DNA of 9,772 nt, taken from positions 1 through 9,772 of the forward strand of contig JAHEJH010000174.1 in the NCBI GenBank assembly GCA_024638905.1, in the 5' to 3' direction. The notes beneath the pieces are model-generated. The model was not told the origin of the DNA, did no database searches, and worked only from the letters and a program-made list of their open reading frames with translations. The position numbers were made by a program, and so were the translations under genes. Numbering within the stretch: position 1 is the first letter of the stretch; each line of letters begins with the position of its first letter. Origin of the DNA: Luminiphilus sp. GTDB lineage: Bacteria > Pseudomonadota > Gammaproteobacteria > Pseudomonadales > Halieaceae. Below are positions 1 to 7,880 of this stretch, piece after piece.

Positions 1-1061
1 GGACCGTCCCAGGGCTCCATATGCATAGCGTTGTATTGGTAGAAGGCCTTCAGGTCGGGGTCGATACCCTCGATGTTTTGCCAGGCAGGCGGAATCAGCA
101 TGCGCAGCGCACGCGGCAATTCGACGCCGCCGGTGGTCAGGAGCTCAAGCATGTTATCGAGGCTTGAGGAGTCCGAGCCCTCGGTATTCACCAATGGCAC
201 CAAAGCCTGCAGATCAGGCAATAGCGGCGAATCGAATTTGGCGCTTCGCGCCCTCGACCAACTGCGGTTACCTTCGATGGTATTGATTTCGCCGTTGTGG
301 GCCAGCATGCGGAAGGGTTGCGCCAGCGGCCAACGCGGCAAAGTGTTAGTGGAGAAGCGCTGGTGGAACACGCAAATCGCAGTCTCCAGCGAGGGGTTAT
401 TCAGGTCGGGGTAAAACCGCGCCAGATCAGCAGGCATGACCAAGCCTTTATAGGAAACCACCCGGTCAGACAGACTGCAGATGTAGAAATCCGGGTCGCT
501 TTCCAGCGCCATCTCCGCGCGTCGGCGCGCGGTGAATAGCTTGCCCACGCAGTGCTCGTGATCGACGCTGCTGGCATCGATGAACACCTGCTCGATCCGC
601 GGCAATTGATCCAGCGCGATATCGCCGCATACGCTTTCATCGATAGGGACTTCCCGCCAGCCAAATACCGGCAGCCCCTCGGCAGTCAGCGCGGCCTCCA
701 TGGCCTCACGGGATGTCTGCTGTAACGACTCATCACGACTCAAGAAGAGCATGCCGACCACGTAGTGCTCTCCAAGATCGACGTTGAGCACAGCTTTGGC
801 CTCGGCGCGCATGAAGGCGTCAGGCATCTGCAGCAATAGACCGCAGCCATCCCCCGTGCGGCCATCGGCGGCAATGCCACCGCGATGGGTCATACAGGTC
901 AGCGATTCAATCGCTGTTTGTAACAGGCGATGGCTGGCCTCGCCCTCAATATGGGCGATCAGACCAAAGCCACAGTTGTCCCGGAATTCTTCGGGACGGT
1001 AGAGTCCGCGAGAAGGTGCCGACCGTTTACCGGCATCGCCCGCTGCTACAACATGATTCAT
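1..1061 (-). CDS. gltB: Glutamate synthase (NADPH) large subunit, N-terminal part (runs off the left edge)
   Basis: Glutamate synthase large chain transfers the amide nitrogen of glutamine to 2-oxoglutarate in the GS-GOGAT route of ammonia assimilation in the cytoplasm. About 353 codons are present, open to the window edge. They cover the class II glutamine amidotransferase domain: the likely N-terminal nucleophile Cys30 in DNCGFGLIAH, THRGG at 58-62, DGRTGDGCG at 66-74, RFSTNT at 235-240 and HNGEIN at 255-260. The last visible residues, MHMEPWDG, match the end of this domain in the family. The FMN and Fe-S parts lie outside the window. Family members lose a propeptide to expose the cysteine; from this ATG it would be 29 residues. 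The ATG has no clear Shine-Dalgarno. An in-frame GTG at 1094 preceded by AAAGGAG would give a 40-residue propeptide, so the start is uncertain. No damage is seen. Confidence 0.96.
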   Translation of the reverse strand, partial: MNHVVAAGDAGKRSAPSRGLYRPEEFRDNCGFGLIAHIEGEASHRLLQTAIESLTCMTHRGGIAADGRTGDGCGLLLQMPDAFMRAEAKAVLNVDLGEHYVVGMLFLSRDESLQQTSREAMEAALTAEGLPVFGWREVPIDESVCGDIALDQLPRIEQVFIDASSVDHEHCVGKLFTARRRAEMALESDPDFYICSLSDRVVSYKGLVMPADLARFYPDLNNPSLETAICVFHQRFSTNTLPRWPLAQPFRMLAHNGEINTIEGNRSWSRARSAKFDSPLLPDLQALVPLVNTEGSDSSSLDNMLELLTTGGVELPRALRMLIPPAWQNIEGIDPDLKAFYQYNAMHMEPWDG

Positions 1062-1103
1062 AAATCGTTTCGCTTCTGAACCGGCGCACAACACCGGCGA
1101 AAC

Positions 1104-1119
1104 TGCTCCTTTCGGAGCA
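1104..1119 (-). promoter_or_regulatory. gltB leader hairpin enclosing a Shine-Dalgarno-like sequence
   Basis: On the minus strand TGCTCC, GAAA and GGAGCA form a perfect 6-bp stem closed by a GNRA-type tetraloop. The loop and 3' arm contain AAAGGAG, the best Shine-Dalgarno match upstream of gltB, which lies 11 bases before an in-frame GTG at 1094. Folding would pair the GGAG. No T-run follows, so it is not a classical intrinsic terminator. A role in translation control is inference. Confidence 0.4.
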
Positions 1120-1136
1120 AGAACAAAAGGGGGCGT

Positions 1137-1165
1137 AGTGTACACGCCCGAAAAGGAGCGCTCAA
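1137..1165 (-). promoter_or_regulatory. Candidate sigma70 promoter for gltB
   Basis: Read on the minus strand, TTGAGC (1165-1160) and TACACT (1142-1137) are separated by exactly 17 bases. Each matches four of six consensus positions. Transcription would begin near 1130, leaving about 70 bases of leader before the gltB ATG at 1061, or about 36 before the alternative GTG at 1094. It sits in the only gap between aroB and gltB, so it would give gltB expression independent of the pil-aro operon. This is pattern matching only. Confidence 0.45.
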
Positions 1166-1184
1166 TTAGCGCAAACTTCGCCGA

Positions 1185-2282
1185 TCAGGCGTCGATCACG
1201 CGGGCAATGTCGTCATCCGTGACGTTTTCAGCCACCACTGCCTCCCCCAATTGAGAGAGCACAATATAGCGAACTTTTCCGCCACTCACTTTTTTGTCAC
1301 TGCCCATGGCATCCAACATCGCCTGAGCTGTGACATCCGCCGGGAGAGAGACCGGCAAACCTACCGACTGATTGAACGCCGTCAGTCGGTCAACCACTTG
1401 TGGATCAAGCGTGCCGCGAAGCACTGACAGTCGGCTGGCCAGGACCATACCTGCGGCCACCGCCTCACCGTGGAGCCAGTCACCATAGCCCTGAATCCGC
1501 TCGATGGCGTGACCGAACGTGTGTCCAAAATTCAGATGCGCCCGCACGCCACCCTCGCGCTCATCGGCTGCCACGACGGCTGCCTTGATCGCGCAGCTGC
1601 GCTCGATCGCAAACGCCAGCGCCGCCGCATCCCGGCTCTTCAGTGCCTCGGCGTTATCAATGAGCCAGGCAAAAAATTCGGCATCGCGGATGAGACCATA
1701 CTTAATGATCTCGGCCAGCCCTGCCGCATATTCTCTGGCGGGCAAGGTAGCGAGCGTGTCGAGATCGATCACCACTTGCTGCGGTTGATGAAAGGCGCCG
1801 ATGAGATTTTTACCCATCGCGTGGTTCACGCCCGTCTTACCACCCACGGAGGAATCCACCTGGGCCAATAGCGTAGTCGGCACCTGCACAAAATCCGCGC
1901 CGCGCAAAAAGCAGGCTGCTGCAAAGCCCGTCATGTCACCCACCACTCCGCCCCCGAGGGCGACAAACAGGCTGCCTCGCTCATGCCTCTCTGCCAATGC
2001 CGCATCGAGTATCTGCTGGATAAACGTCATATCTTTATGAGACTCGCCCGCCGGCAACACCACCTCAGTCAGCTGGCCTGCGCCGGCGAGCGCCGCTTTG
2101 ACGGCCTCACCATAAAGCGGGCCCACCTGATCATCGGTCACCAGGATCACGCCTCTCCCCTCGACCAACGGCTGCCAGATCGATGCATCTGTAATCAGCC
2201 CGCGACCAATTTGGATCGGATAGCTACGGTCCGCCGCAACCGAGGCGAGATCAACATGAAGTGTGTGCAGCAGCTCTGGCAT
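1185..2282 (-). CDS. aroB: 3-dehydroquinate synthase
   Basis: AroB converts DAHP to 3-dehydroquinate, the second shikimate-pathway step, in the cytoplasm using NAD+ and a divalent metal. The 365-residue protein has the usual bacterial length. Visible motifs are PAGESHK at 77-83, the nucleotide-binding GGGVVGD at 110-116, and TTLLAQVDSSVGGKTGVN at 136-153. The metal-ligand set fits Glu191 in AEIIKYGLI, His254 in NFGHTFGHAIE and His271 in LHGEAVAAG; these assignments rest on family knowledge. The ATG lies 21 bases after the aroK stop with only a weak GGAA upstream. It is the last gene of the apparent pil-aro operon. The 123-base gap to gltB holds a candidate new promoter and no convincing terminator. 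Confidence 0.98.
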   Translation of the reverse strand: MPELLHTLHVDLASVAADRSYPIQIGRGLITDASIWQPLVEGRGVILVTDDQVGPLYGEAVKAALAGAGQLTEVVLPAGESHKDMTFIQQILDAALAERHERGSLFVALGGGVVGDMTGFAAACFLRGADFVQVPTTLLAQVDSSVGGKTGVNHAMGKNLIGAFHQPQQVVIDLDTLATLPAREYAAGLAEIIKYGLIRDAEFFAWLIDNAEALKSRDAAALAFAIERSCAIKAAVVAADEREGGVRAHLNFGHTFGHAIERIQGYGDWLHGEAVAAGMVLASRLSVLRGTLDPQVVDRLTAFNQSVGLPVSLPADVTAQAMLDAMGSDKKVSGGKVRYIVLSQLGEAVVAENVTDDDIARVIDA

Positions 2283-2303
2283 GGAAATGGGATTCCGGGT
2301 CAG

Positions 2304-2858
2304 TTATTCACCATCGTGACGGGGTATCAAGCCGCGCTCACCCAATACCGCCTCAATCTGCCGGGCTACTTTGCGCGCATTGCCGCCACCAGCCGAGATG
2401 ATGACATCTGCCAGCGCCCTGTAAAGCGGCTCGCGTTCCGCCATCAGCTGTTTCAGGGTCTCCTCGCGGTCTCCCTGCTGAAGCAGTGGCCGTCCCTCGC
2501 CGGATCCAGTCCTTTTCAGCTGTTGCGCCACAGACACGTTAAGAAAGACGACCACGCCTGCGCGCGCCATCATTTCCCGGTTTTCCGCCGCCAGTATCAC
2601 ACCGCCGCCGGTGGCAATCACCGCTCCCGGATGCTCTACGAGATCCTTGAGCACCGTCGTCTCGCGTCGGCGAAACCCCTCCTCGCCTTCGACATCAAAG
2701 ATCCAAGGGATATCGGCGCCTGCGCGGGATTCGATTTCGGCATCAGAGTCGATGAAGGTGCAATCCAGTATATCTGACAGATGCCTGCCAACCGTCGACT
2801 TGCCCGAGCCCATAGGCCCAACCAGAAAAATCCGAAGACCCTCGGCGTCGTCACTCAT
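2304..2858 (-). CDS. aroK: Shikimate kinase
   Basis: Shikimate kinase phosphorylates the 3-hydroxyl of shikimate using ATP, the fifth step of the pathway, in the cytoplasm. The 184-residue protein has the P-loop GPMGSGKST at 14-22, the DSD motif at 37-39 with Asp39 as the likely shikimate-binding acid, FRRRE at 62-66 with Arg63 as the likely substrate arginine, GGG at 84-86, the lid GRPLL at 122-126 with Arg123, and REPLY at 142-146. This is the complete shikimate kinase motif set, with no missing catalytic residue. The start ATG follows the pilQ stop by 11 bases, and aroB follows by 21, so co-transcription with the pilus genes is likely. I use aroK rather than aroL because of the aroK-aroB linkage. 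Confidence 0.97.
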   Translation of the reverse strand: MSDDAEGLRIFLVGPMGSGKSTVGRHLSDILDCTFIDSDAEIESRAGADIPWIFDVEGEEGFRRRETTVLKDLVEHPGAVIATGGGVILAAENREMMARAGVVVFLNVSVAQQLKRTGSGEGRPLLQQGDREETLKQLMAEREPLYRALADVIISAGGGNARKVARQIEAVLGERGLIPRHDGE

Positions 2859-2869
2859 GGCTCAGTCCG

Positions 2870-4993
2870 TCAGTTCACCAGCGCTTCAGAGAGGATTCTA
2901 GGCGTAATAAAAATGAGTGTCTCGGTTTTCTGCTGGGAGTTGGCAGTGCTCTTGAACAGATTCCCAAGATAGGGAATGTCTCCAAGGAGAGGCACCTTCT
3001 CGACCTTCACCAATTCTTCGTTTTTAAATACCCCACCCAGCACAACTGTCTCGCCATTGCCCACCAGCACTTGAGTCATTAGCTCGGTGGTATCGATGGT
3101 GGGGATCAGGCCACCATTACCGCTGGGCACCAAATCGCCCACCGAGTCCTGATTCACCACTAAATCCAACAAAATGCGGTCGTCGGGGGTGATGTTGGGG
3201 GTGACATCGAGCTTCAGCACCGCCTCTTTAAAAGCCGTGGTAGTCGCACCGGAGGCGGCACCCTCCTGATAGGGGATTTCTGTACCCGACTTAATACTCG
3301 CCTTCTGCTTGTCTCCGGTAATGACCTTGGGCTGTGATACCACTTCACCCTCCCCGGAGGCCTCAAGGGCCGACAGCTCAGCTGTCAAAAAGAGATCCGT
3401 CGACGTAAAGCCCACGGCGAAACCGGAGGTGGCCTCGGCCACACCCAGATCGACAAACGGGGCTGAGGGCATGTCGACCTGACCGCCACCAATCAGCTGG
3501 CTATTGAGGTTGGTCGCGCTCGCCGAATCACCAGCGATGGACGTGAACTTGTCGCCGCTAACGTTGAGGTACCCACCTCCCCAGCGAATACCCAGTTGCT
3601 CATCGATATTGGAGGAGGCAATCACAATTCGCGCCTCGATCATGACCTGTCTGATCGGGATATCGACCTTCTCAATCAGATCCCTGATCTCCGCCAACTT
3701 GGCGGCGGTGTCGGTCACCACGATCGAGTTCGTGCGCTCGTCAACCACTACCGAGCCGCGCTCAGAAATCAGTGAGCCGCCCTCCTCGGAACCGGCTTCA
3801 AAAAGCCCCACCACATCGATGGCTTTGGCATAGCGAATCCGAATGAACTCAGACTGCAGCGGCGCTAGCTCCGCCAGCTGCTTATTGGCCTCGATCTCCT
3901 GGCGCTCGCGCTCAGCAATTTCCTGAGCCGGTGCGACCATCAACACGTTGCCAATCTGCCGGCTGTCGAGCCCACGGGTTTTCAACACCAGATCCAGCGC
4001 CTGATCCCAGGGCACGTTTTGTAAGCGAAGCGTGATGCTTCCGGTCACGGAGTCCGATGCCACCAAATTCAGTTCGGTAAAGTCAGCGATCAGCTGCAGC
4101 ACTGCGCGCACTTCGATACTCTGAAAATTCAGCGAGATGCGATCACCGACATAGTCAAACTCATTCAACCGCTCGCGCTTCTCCTCCTCATTCAATGCTG
4201 TAACGGCAAGGATGTATTCATCGCCAGTCTGGTAAGCGAGATAGTCATACAAACCATCGGCCCGCAGCTTGAGCTTGGTGCCACGCTCGGTGGTGCTGAC
4301 TTCAATGCCCTGAACCGGGGTGGCGAAATCGGTGACATCGAAGCGCCGAATCAGCGCCTCACGAATATTGGTGTTGAGAAACTGCAGCGTGATGTCGCCA
4401 CCTTCACTGAAGATACTGGTATCAACCGAGGGGTTAGTCAGGCTTAGAATCAACAGTCCTTCGCCCTCTGGCGAGCGCTGGAATGCGAGATCGGTGATTT
4501 CCGATACCACACGCTCAACGCGGTTGGCGTCGTTTCGCAAAATGTCGGCAGCCGCAGAGGACGCCGCGGCTTGCCCGCCATCCTGACCGATCATCAGGGC
4601 TAATTGACGCCCCGATACCGAGCTTTCGAATGGCACCAGATCCACAAGATTGACGATCATACGGGTCCGATCACCCGACTCCAGCACCATGACACTGGTC
4701 GCATTGGCCTGCGACAGACTGAAGCGCTTCTGCTCCAGACCGCTCCGGGTATCCGGGAAATCGAGCACGATCCGCGCCGGCTCTTCGATCGAGTAGCTCT
4801 CAATATCTGCCGAGGGTGGCTCGCTGAAGGTCAGCCGCACCTCCAGCTGCGCGCCGGGCTGAGCCGTGAAGGCGATATCCTCGATAACCACGGGTACCGC
4901 TGCTGTCGCAACGCTCCAGAAACAGGCTACCAGCAGACTGATCCAGCCGCCTGGCACAGCGCCAATGCGCTTGTTGGGGTTCGCTCTCATCAT
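2870..4993 (-). CDS. pilQ: Type IV pilus secretin PilQ
   Basis: PilQ forms the outer-membrane multimeric channel through which the type IV pilus is extruded and retracted. The 707-residue protein starts with a signal peptide: Lys8/Arg9, a hydrophobic core at about 17-29, and likely cleavage after ATAA near residue 32. Two AMIN-like peptidoglycan-binding regions follow (about 34-110 and 164-262). Next come an STN/N0 domain (about 283-357), with NFQSIEVRAVLQLIADFTELNLV, an N1 domain (about 382-445), and the secretin core (about 449-703). The core has the signature VVLGGVFKNEELVKVEKVP near 650-668, then LLGDIPYLGNLFK. The length is normal for PilQ of this type. Two ATGs are adjacent (4993 and 4990). 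GAGGGAG lies 8 bases upstream of the first, in the 17-base gap after pilP. Confidence 0.98.
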   Translation of the reverse strand: MMRANPNKRIGAVPGGWISLLVACFWSVATAAVPVVIEDIAFTAQPGAQLEVRLTFSEPPSADIESYSIEEPARIVLDFPDTRSGLEQKRFSLSQANATSVMVLESGDRTRMIVNLVDLVPFESSVSGRQLALMIGQDGGQAAASSAAADILRNDANRVERVVSEITDLAFQRSPEGEGLLILSLTNPSVDTSIFSEGGDITLQFLNTNIREALIRRFDVTDFATPVQGIEVSTTERGTKLKLRADGLYDYLAYQTGDEYILAVTALNEEEKRERLNEFDYVGDRISLNFQSIEVRAVLQLIADFTELNLVASDSVTGSITLRLQNVPWDQALDLVLKTRGLDSRQIGNVLMVAPAQEIAERERQEIEANKQLAELAPLQSEFIRIRYAKAIDVVGLFEAGSEEGGSLISERGSVVVDERTNSIVVTDTAAKLAEIRDLIEKVDIPIRQVMIEARIVIASSNIDEQLGIRWGGGYLNVSGDKFTSIAGDSASATNLNSQLIGGGQVDMPSAPFVDLGVAEATSGFAVGFTSTDLFLTAELSALEASGEGEVVSQPKVITGDKQKASIKSGTEIPYQEGAASGATTTAFKEAVLKLDVTPNITPDDRILLDLVVNQDSVGDLVPSGNGGLIPTIDTTELMTQVLVGNGETVVLGGVFKNEELVKVEKVPLLGDIPYLGNLFKSTANSQQKTETLIFITPRILSEALVN

Positions 4994-5010
4994 GCCTTAG
5001 TCTCCCTCGC

Positions 5011-5556
5011 TCACATCCCTGAGAGCTCAATGGTTCTGGGTCGCTCCACCCAACCGTCCTCGGTTCCGTCCGGGACAATTTCGATTACGGCGACAAACGT
5101 GTCGCCCATCTCTGCGATCCTGCCGTGATCCCGCCCCAGGAAATTGCCGACTTGTACGCGGTGAATGCCGCCGTCCGGGTCCCTGATCAATGTCCAATCC
5201 TCACCAGCACGCTCCAGCGAGCCCACCATCAACAGTGAATCCAATGTGAAACGCTCCAGGTATTCCTTTGGCCGATTGTTGTCCGGGCGCAGGGCGGCGC
5301 GAGACGACAGTGCCGCCAACTGCCTGATATCGACTGGGCGATCAAACGGGCTACGCAACGTGGTGGCCGCATAGGCAAAGGCCTCATAGGCTTTAAATGT
5401 CGGGATTGGCTCAATCACACCACCCGGGCGAGCGCGCTTTTCAGCCATGAAGGCGTCAAGGTCGCTGAAGCCGCTGTCTCCACAAGATGCCAGCCATGGC
5501 AACAGCACCAGCAGGCTCAGTGAGCGTCGCACTGCTCTCCTATTCTTAAAGCCCAT
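5011..5556 (-). CDS. pilP: Type IV pilus assembly lipoprotein PilP
   Basis: PilP is a periplasmic lipoprotein that links the PilN/PilO inner-membrane subcomplex to the PilQ secretin. The 181-residue protein has a basic N-terminus (KNRRAVRR), a leucine-rich core and the lipobox LASC, with lipidated Cys25 followed by Gly at +2 and Asp at +3. After it comes the segment FSDLDAFMAEKRARPGGVIEPIP (about 30-52), typical of the family, then YEAFAYAATTLRSPF and a C-terminal beta domain with GNFLGRDHGRI at 137-146. The first 11 bases overlap the end of pilO. A strong GGGAGGA lies 5 bases before the ATG, inside the last pilO codons, which supports this start and suggests translational coupling. Confidence 0.97.
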   Translation of the reverse strand: MGFKNRRAVRRSLSLLVLLPWLASCGDSGFSDLDAFMAEKRARPGGVIEPIPTFKAYEAFAYAATTLRSPFDRPVDIRQLAALSSRAALRPDNNRPKEYLERFTLDSLLMVGSLERAGEDWTLIRDPDGGIHRVQVGNFLGRDHGRIAEMGDTFVAVIEIVPDGTEDGWVERPRTIELSGM

Positions 5557-6166
5557 CGTCTTCCTCCCGGTAGCGATAGGTCTTGGCCAAAATGCTCATC
5601 TTCAGCATCGGCGCTGCATCATTGTCGATGGCAATATCAAAGTCGTGCAGTGTCACGATACGGGGCAAACCCGCCATGCCGGATATAAAGGCACCCAGGT
5701 CGTGATAGGAACCCACTGCTTCAATGGCAATGGGCAGCTCGACATAAAAGGTTTGCGCTTGCTCATCCAATAAATCAATCCGCTGAATGCTCAGGCCGTT
5801 CAGTTCGCCCTTGTCCGTGATGTCCTCCAGTAAGCCCGGCACCTCGGTCTCGGAGGGTAACTGCGCCACCAGCGCACCGAAGCGCTGCTCCATCTCCACC
5901 AGCTGGGCCTTGTAAGCCTCGAGGTTTGCGGCCTCAAAGGCCTTCTTGTCAAAATCCTGCCGCAGCGTCTGCTCTTCTTGCTCTACACCCCTCAACTGAA
6001 TGTTCAGATCGTTCACATGCAAGTAAAAGCCGGCGACCAATATCACCACATAGAGCAAAGTGAGTACGATGCCTTTGAGTACCAGCGGCCAGCTGCCGAT
6101 ATTCTCCATGTCCAGATCAGCAAGATCGAGCTCGTTCAGCGCCTTGATTTGCTCGGAGAAGTTCAT
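5546..6166 (-). CDS. pilO: Type IV pilus inner-membrane protein PilO
   Basis: PilO pairs with PilN through periplasmic coiled coils and ferredoxin-like domains to form the inner-membrane alignment subcomplex. The 206-residue protein has a short cytoplasmic N-terminus, one transmembrane segment at about 29-49, a predicted coiled coil at about 52-103 (acidic and glutamine-rich), and a C-terminal globular domain that includes LPRIVTLHDFDI near 167-178. Its ATGA junction overlaps the pilN stop by 4 bases. GAGGAGGGG about 8 bases upstream, within the pilN 3' end, is a good ribosome-binding site. Identity rests on architecture and on its position between pilN and pilP. Confidence 0.96.
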   Translation of the reverse strand: MNFSEQIKALNELDLADLDMENIGSWPLVLKGIVLTLLYVVILVAGFYLHVNDLNIQLRGVEQEEQTLRQDFDKKAFEAANLEAYKAQLVEMEQRFGALVAQLPSETEVPGLLEDITDKGELNGLSIQRIDLLDEQAQTFYVELPIAIEAVGSYHDLGAFISGMAGLPRIVTLHDFDIAIDNDAAPMLKMSILAKTYRYREEDDGL

Positions 6167-6729
6167 AGCGACAGCCCCTCCTCGTTCTGGGGCAACTGCA
6201 GATTCACTGTCAATTTAAAGGTGGTGGCCTGCTCGCCATATTCAGGGGCGGCTTGCACCGCATCGAGGTTCGGGTTCTCTAGCCAGTCCGACGCATCGAG
6301 CCTACGCATCAAGCTCGACACGCGGTTATTGGACTCGGCGACACCCTCTAGGGACACCATATTCTCTTTGGTTTGCAGTGAGGTGTAGAAGACCCCGTCG
6401 GGCACTGTTCTGACCAGCTGATCCAGCAGCCTGACAATCACGGGGCGATTGCCTTGAAGCGCCTGAATGACCCTCATGCGTTCAATCAATTGGTTGCGCT
6501 TACGCTGCAGATCCCGGATCTCCGCGACCTCCTGATCGAGCAGTGCGATCTGGGTACGCAGGTATTGGTTGCGCGACTGCTGAGAATCGATCTGGCTGTT
6601 CACCGCGAGATCCCATAACAGCACCGACAACGCAGCACCCGCTAGCGTCGCGCCCAAACCAATCAAGAACTGCTTTTTGCGTTCCTGTCTCCGCGCTTCG
6701 CGCCAGGGCAACAGATTAATGTTAGCCAT
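6163..6729 (-). CDS. pilN: Type IV pilus inner-membrane protein PilN
   Basis: PilN connects cytoplasmic PilM to PilO in the periplasm. The 188-residue protein carries the N-terminal INLLPWR motif at 4-10, the segment known to bind the groove of PilM. It then has a basic stretch (REARRQERKK), a transmembrane helix at about 22-43, a periplasmic coiled coil at about 47-90 and a small C-terminal domain including VPDGVFYTSL at 109-118. Its ATG shares one base with the pilM stop (TGATG). A GGAG about 9 bases upstream within pilM is the likely ribosome-binding site. The gene is complete. Confidence 0.97.
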   Translation of the reverse strand: MANINLLPWREARRQERKKQFLIGLGATLAGAALSVLLWDLAVNSQIDSQQSRNQYLRTQIALLDQEVAEIRDLQRKRNQLIERMRVIQALQGNRPVIVRLLDQLVRTVPDGVFYTSLQTKENMVSLEGVAESNNRVSSLMRRLDASDWLENPNLDAVQAAPEYGEQATTFKLTVNLQLPQNEEGLSL

Positions 6730-7793
6730 CAGCGGACACTCCGCATGGCGAGGCCACAGGCCACCATCATGGCGGGAGCGTCTTTGGCCAGCGCCTGGGC
6801 ATTTACCCGAGAACCGACCGACATATCTGCAAAGGGATTGGCCACGATTGTCGGCGTGCTCAGACGCTCCCCAATGATTTCGGCTAGCCCGTCAATGGCT
6901 GCAACGCCGCCACACAAGACGACGCAATCGAGTTTGGTGTAGTCGCTCGATGAAAAGAAAAACTGTAACGAGCGGCTGACCTGCTGGACCACCGCCTCAC
7001 GAAAAGGCTCCAGCACTTCGCGCTCGTAATCATCAGGCAAGCCACCCTGCTTTTTGGCGCGACCCGCCTCTTCAAAGGAGAGGTCGTAACGATTCATGAT
7101 TTCGTCAGTGAGCTGCTTGCCACCGAACAGTTGCTCCCGGGTGTAGACACTCTCGCCACCCGCAAAGACTGACAGGGTGGTCATGCTCGCTCCAATGTCG
7201 ACCATCGCGATGGTCTCCGGCGCCGCCACAGGCATTTGAGACCGCAGAAGCGCCAGCGCGCGCTTCATGGCAAACACCTCGACGTCAATAATCGCCGGGG
7301 TCAGGCCGGCCACTTCCAGCGAATCGACCCGCGACTCAATGGTCTCTTGTCGACAGGCGGCCAGCAGCACATTGACCTGATCGTCTCGACCCATGGCGGG
7401 GCCCAACTCTTCAAAATCGAGTGCCACCTCATCAAGGGGATAAGGAATGTATTGATCCGCCTCGAGGGCCAGCTGTGCCTCGAGATCTTCCTCAGACAAA
7501 CCGGCGGGCATGGCGATGGTCTTGATAATGACCGCTGAGCCCGAAACGGCGGCTACCGCTTGCTGGGCGCGGGTTTTGGAACGGGCCACGAGGTCGCTGA
7601 TCAATCCACCGACGACGTCGACTTGATTGACGTTCTTCTCGACTACAGCTTCGGGGGGGAGCGGTGCTACAGAGTAGCTCTCGACGCGATATGCGTCGCC
7701 GTTGCGGCTCAATTCTAGGAGCTTGACCGTGGTCGAACTGATGTCGATACCGAGCACCTGTGCCGTCCTGGCGGTGCCAAATAACCTCAACAC
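6729..7793 (-). CDS. pilM: Type IV pilus assembly ATPase-like protein PilM (actin/FtsA fold)
   Basis: PilM is a cytoplasmic actin-like protein that binds nucleotide and the N-terminus of PilN, anchoring the alignment complex at the inner membrane. The 354-residue protein has the phosphate-1 motif LGIDISSTTVKLLEL at 14-28, phosphate-2 VDIGASMTTLSVF at 198-210 and the adenosine motif VVLCGGVAAIDGL at 291-303, all typical of the FtsA/PilM family. Translation starts at a GTG (plus-strand CAC at 7791-7793). AAAGGA lies 7 bases upstream, supporting this start. An ATG 7 bases further upstream is in another frame and directly abuts the Shine-Dalgarno, so it is unlikely to be used. This is the first gene of the operon, and the start is preceded by the divergent promoter region. 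Confidence 0.97.
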   Translation of the reverse strand: MLRLFGTARTAQVLGIDISSTTVKLLELSRNGDAYRVESYSVAPLPPEAVVEKNVNQVDVVGGLISDLVARSKTRAQQAVAAVSGSAVIIKTIAMPAGLSEEDLEAQLALEADQYIPYPLDEVALDFEELGPAMGRDDQVNVLLAACRQETIESRVDSLEVAGLTPAIIDVEVFAMKRALALLRSQMPVAAPETIAMVDIGASMTTLSVFAGGESVYTREQLFGGKQLTDEIMNRYDLSFEEAGRAKKQGGLPDDYEREVLEPFREAVVQQVSRSLQFFFSSSDYTKLDCVVLCGGVAAIDGLAEIIGERLSTPTIVANPFADMSVGSRVNAQALAKDAPAMMVACGLAMRSVR

Positions 7794-7851
7794 TTTTCAT
7801 TCCTTTGAGCGTGTCAACGACCTCATCCTGAGGCCCGTCCAGTAACGGTTC

Positions 7852-7857
7852 ATTGTA
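7852..7857 (-). promoter_or_regulatory. Candidate -10 box of the pilM promoter
   Basis: On the minus strand TACAAT matches five of six sigma70 -10 positions. With a 17-base spacer the -35 position reads CCCAGA (7880-7875), which is not a match. Transcription would start near 7845, giving a leader of about 50 bases to the pilM GTG. The missing -35 would fit an activator-dependent promoter, or the box may be fortuitous. Confidence 0.3.
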
Positions 7858-7880
7858 AGTGCGCCCGACACGTTTCTGGG

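Noticed and set aside
1158..1172. GCGCT-N5-AGCGC stem after aroB as an intrinsic terminator
   Set aside because: The stem is only 5 bp, the following minus-strand bases have only a short TTTT after CC, and the stem overlaps the -35 of the gltB promoter candidate.
1983..2777. Long plus-strand open frame (264 codons) opposite aroB and aroK
   Set aside because: It is antisense to two complete, motif-verified genes, spans their junction and shows no recognisable domain, so it is a shadow frame of GC-rich coding sequence.
5524..5556. Twin-arginine-like RRSLSLL in the PilP signal peptide as a Tat signal
   Set aside because: The motif lacks the usual following context, and PilP family lipoproteins are handled by Sec and the lipobox pathway, for which LASC is clear.
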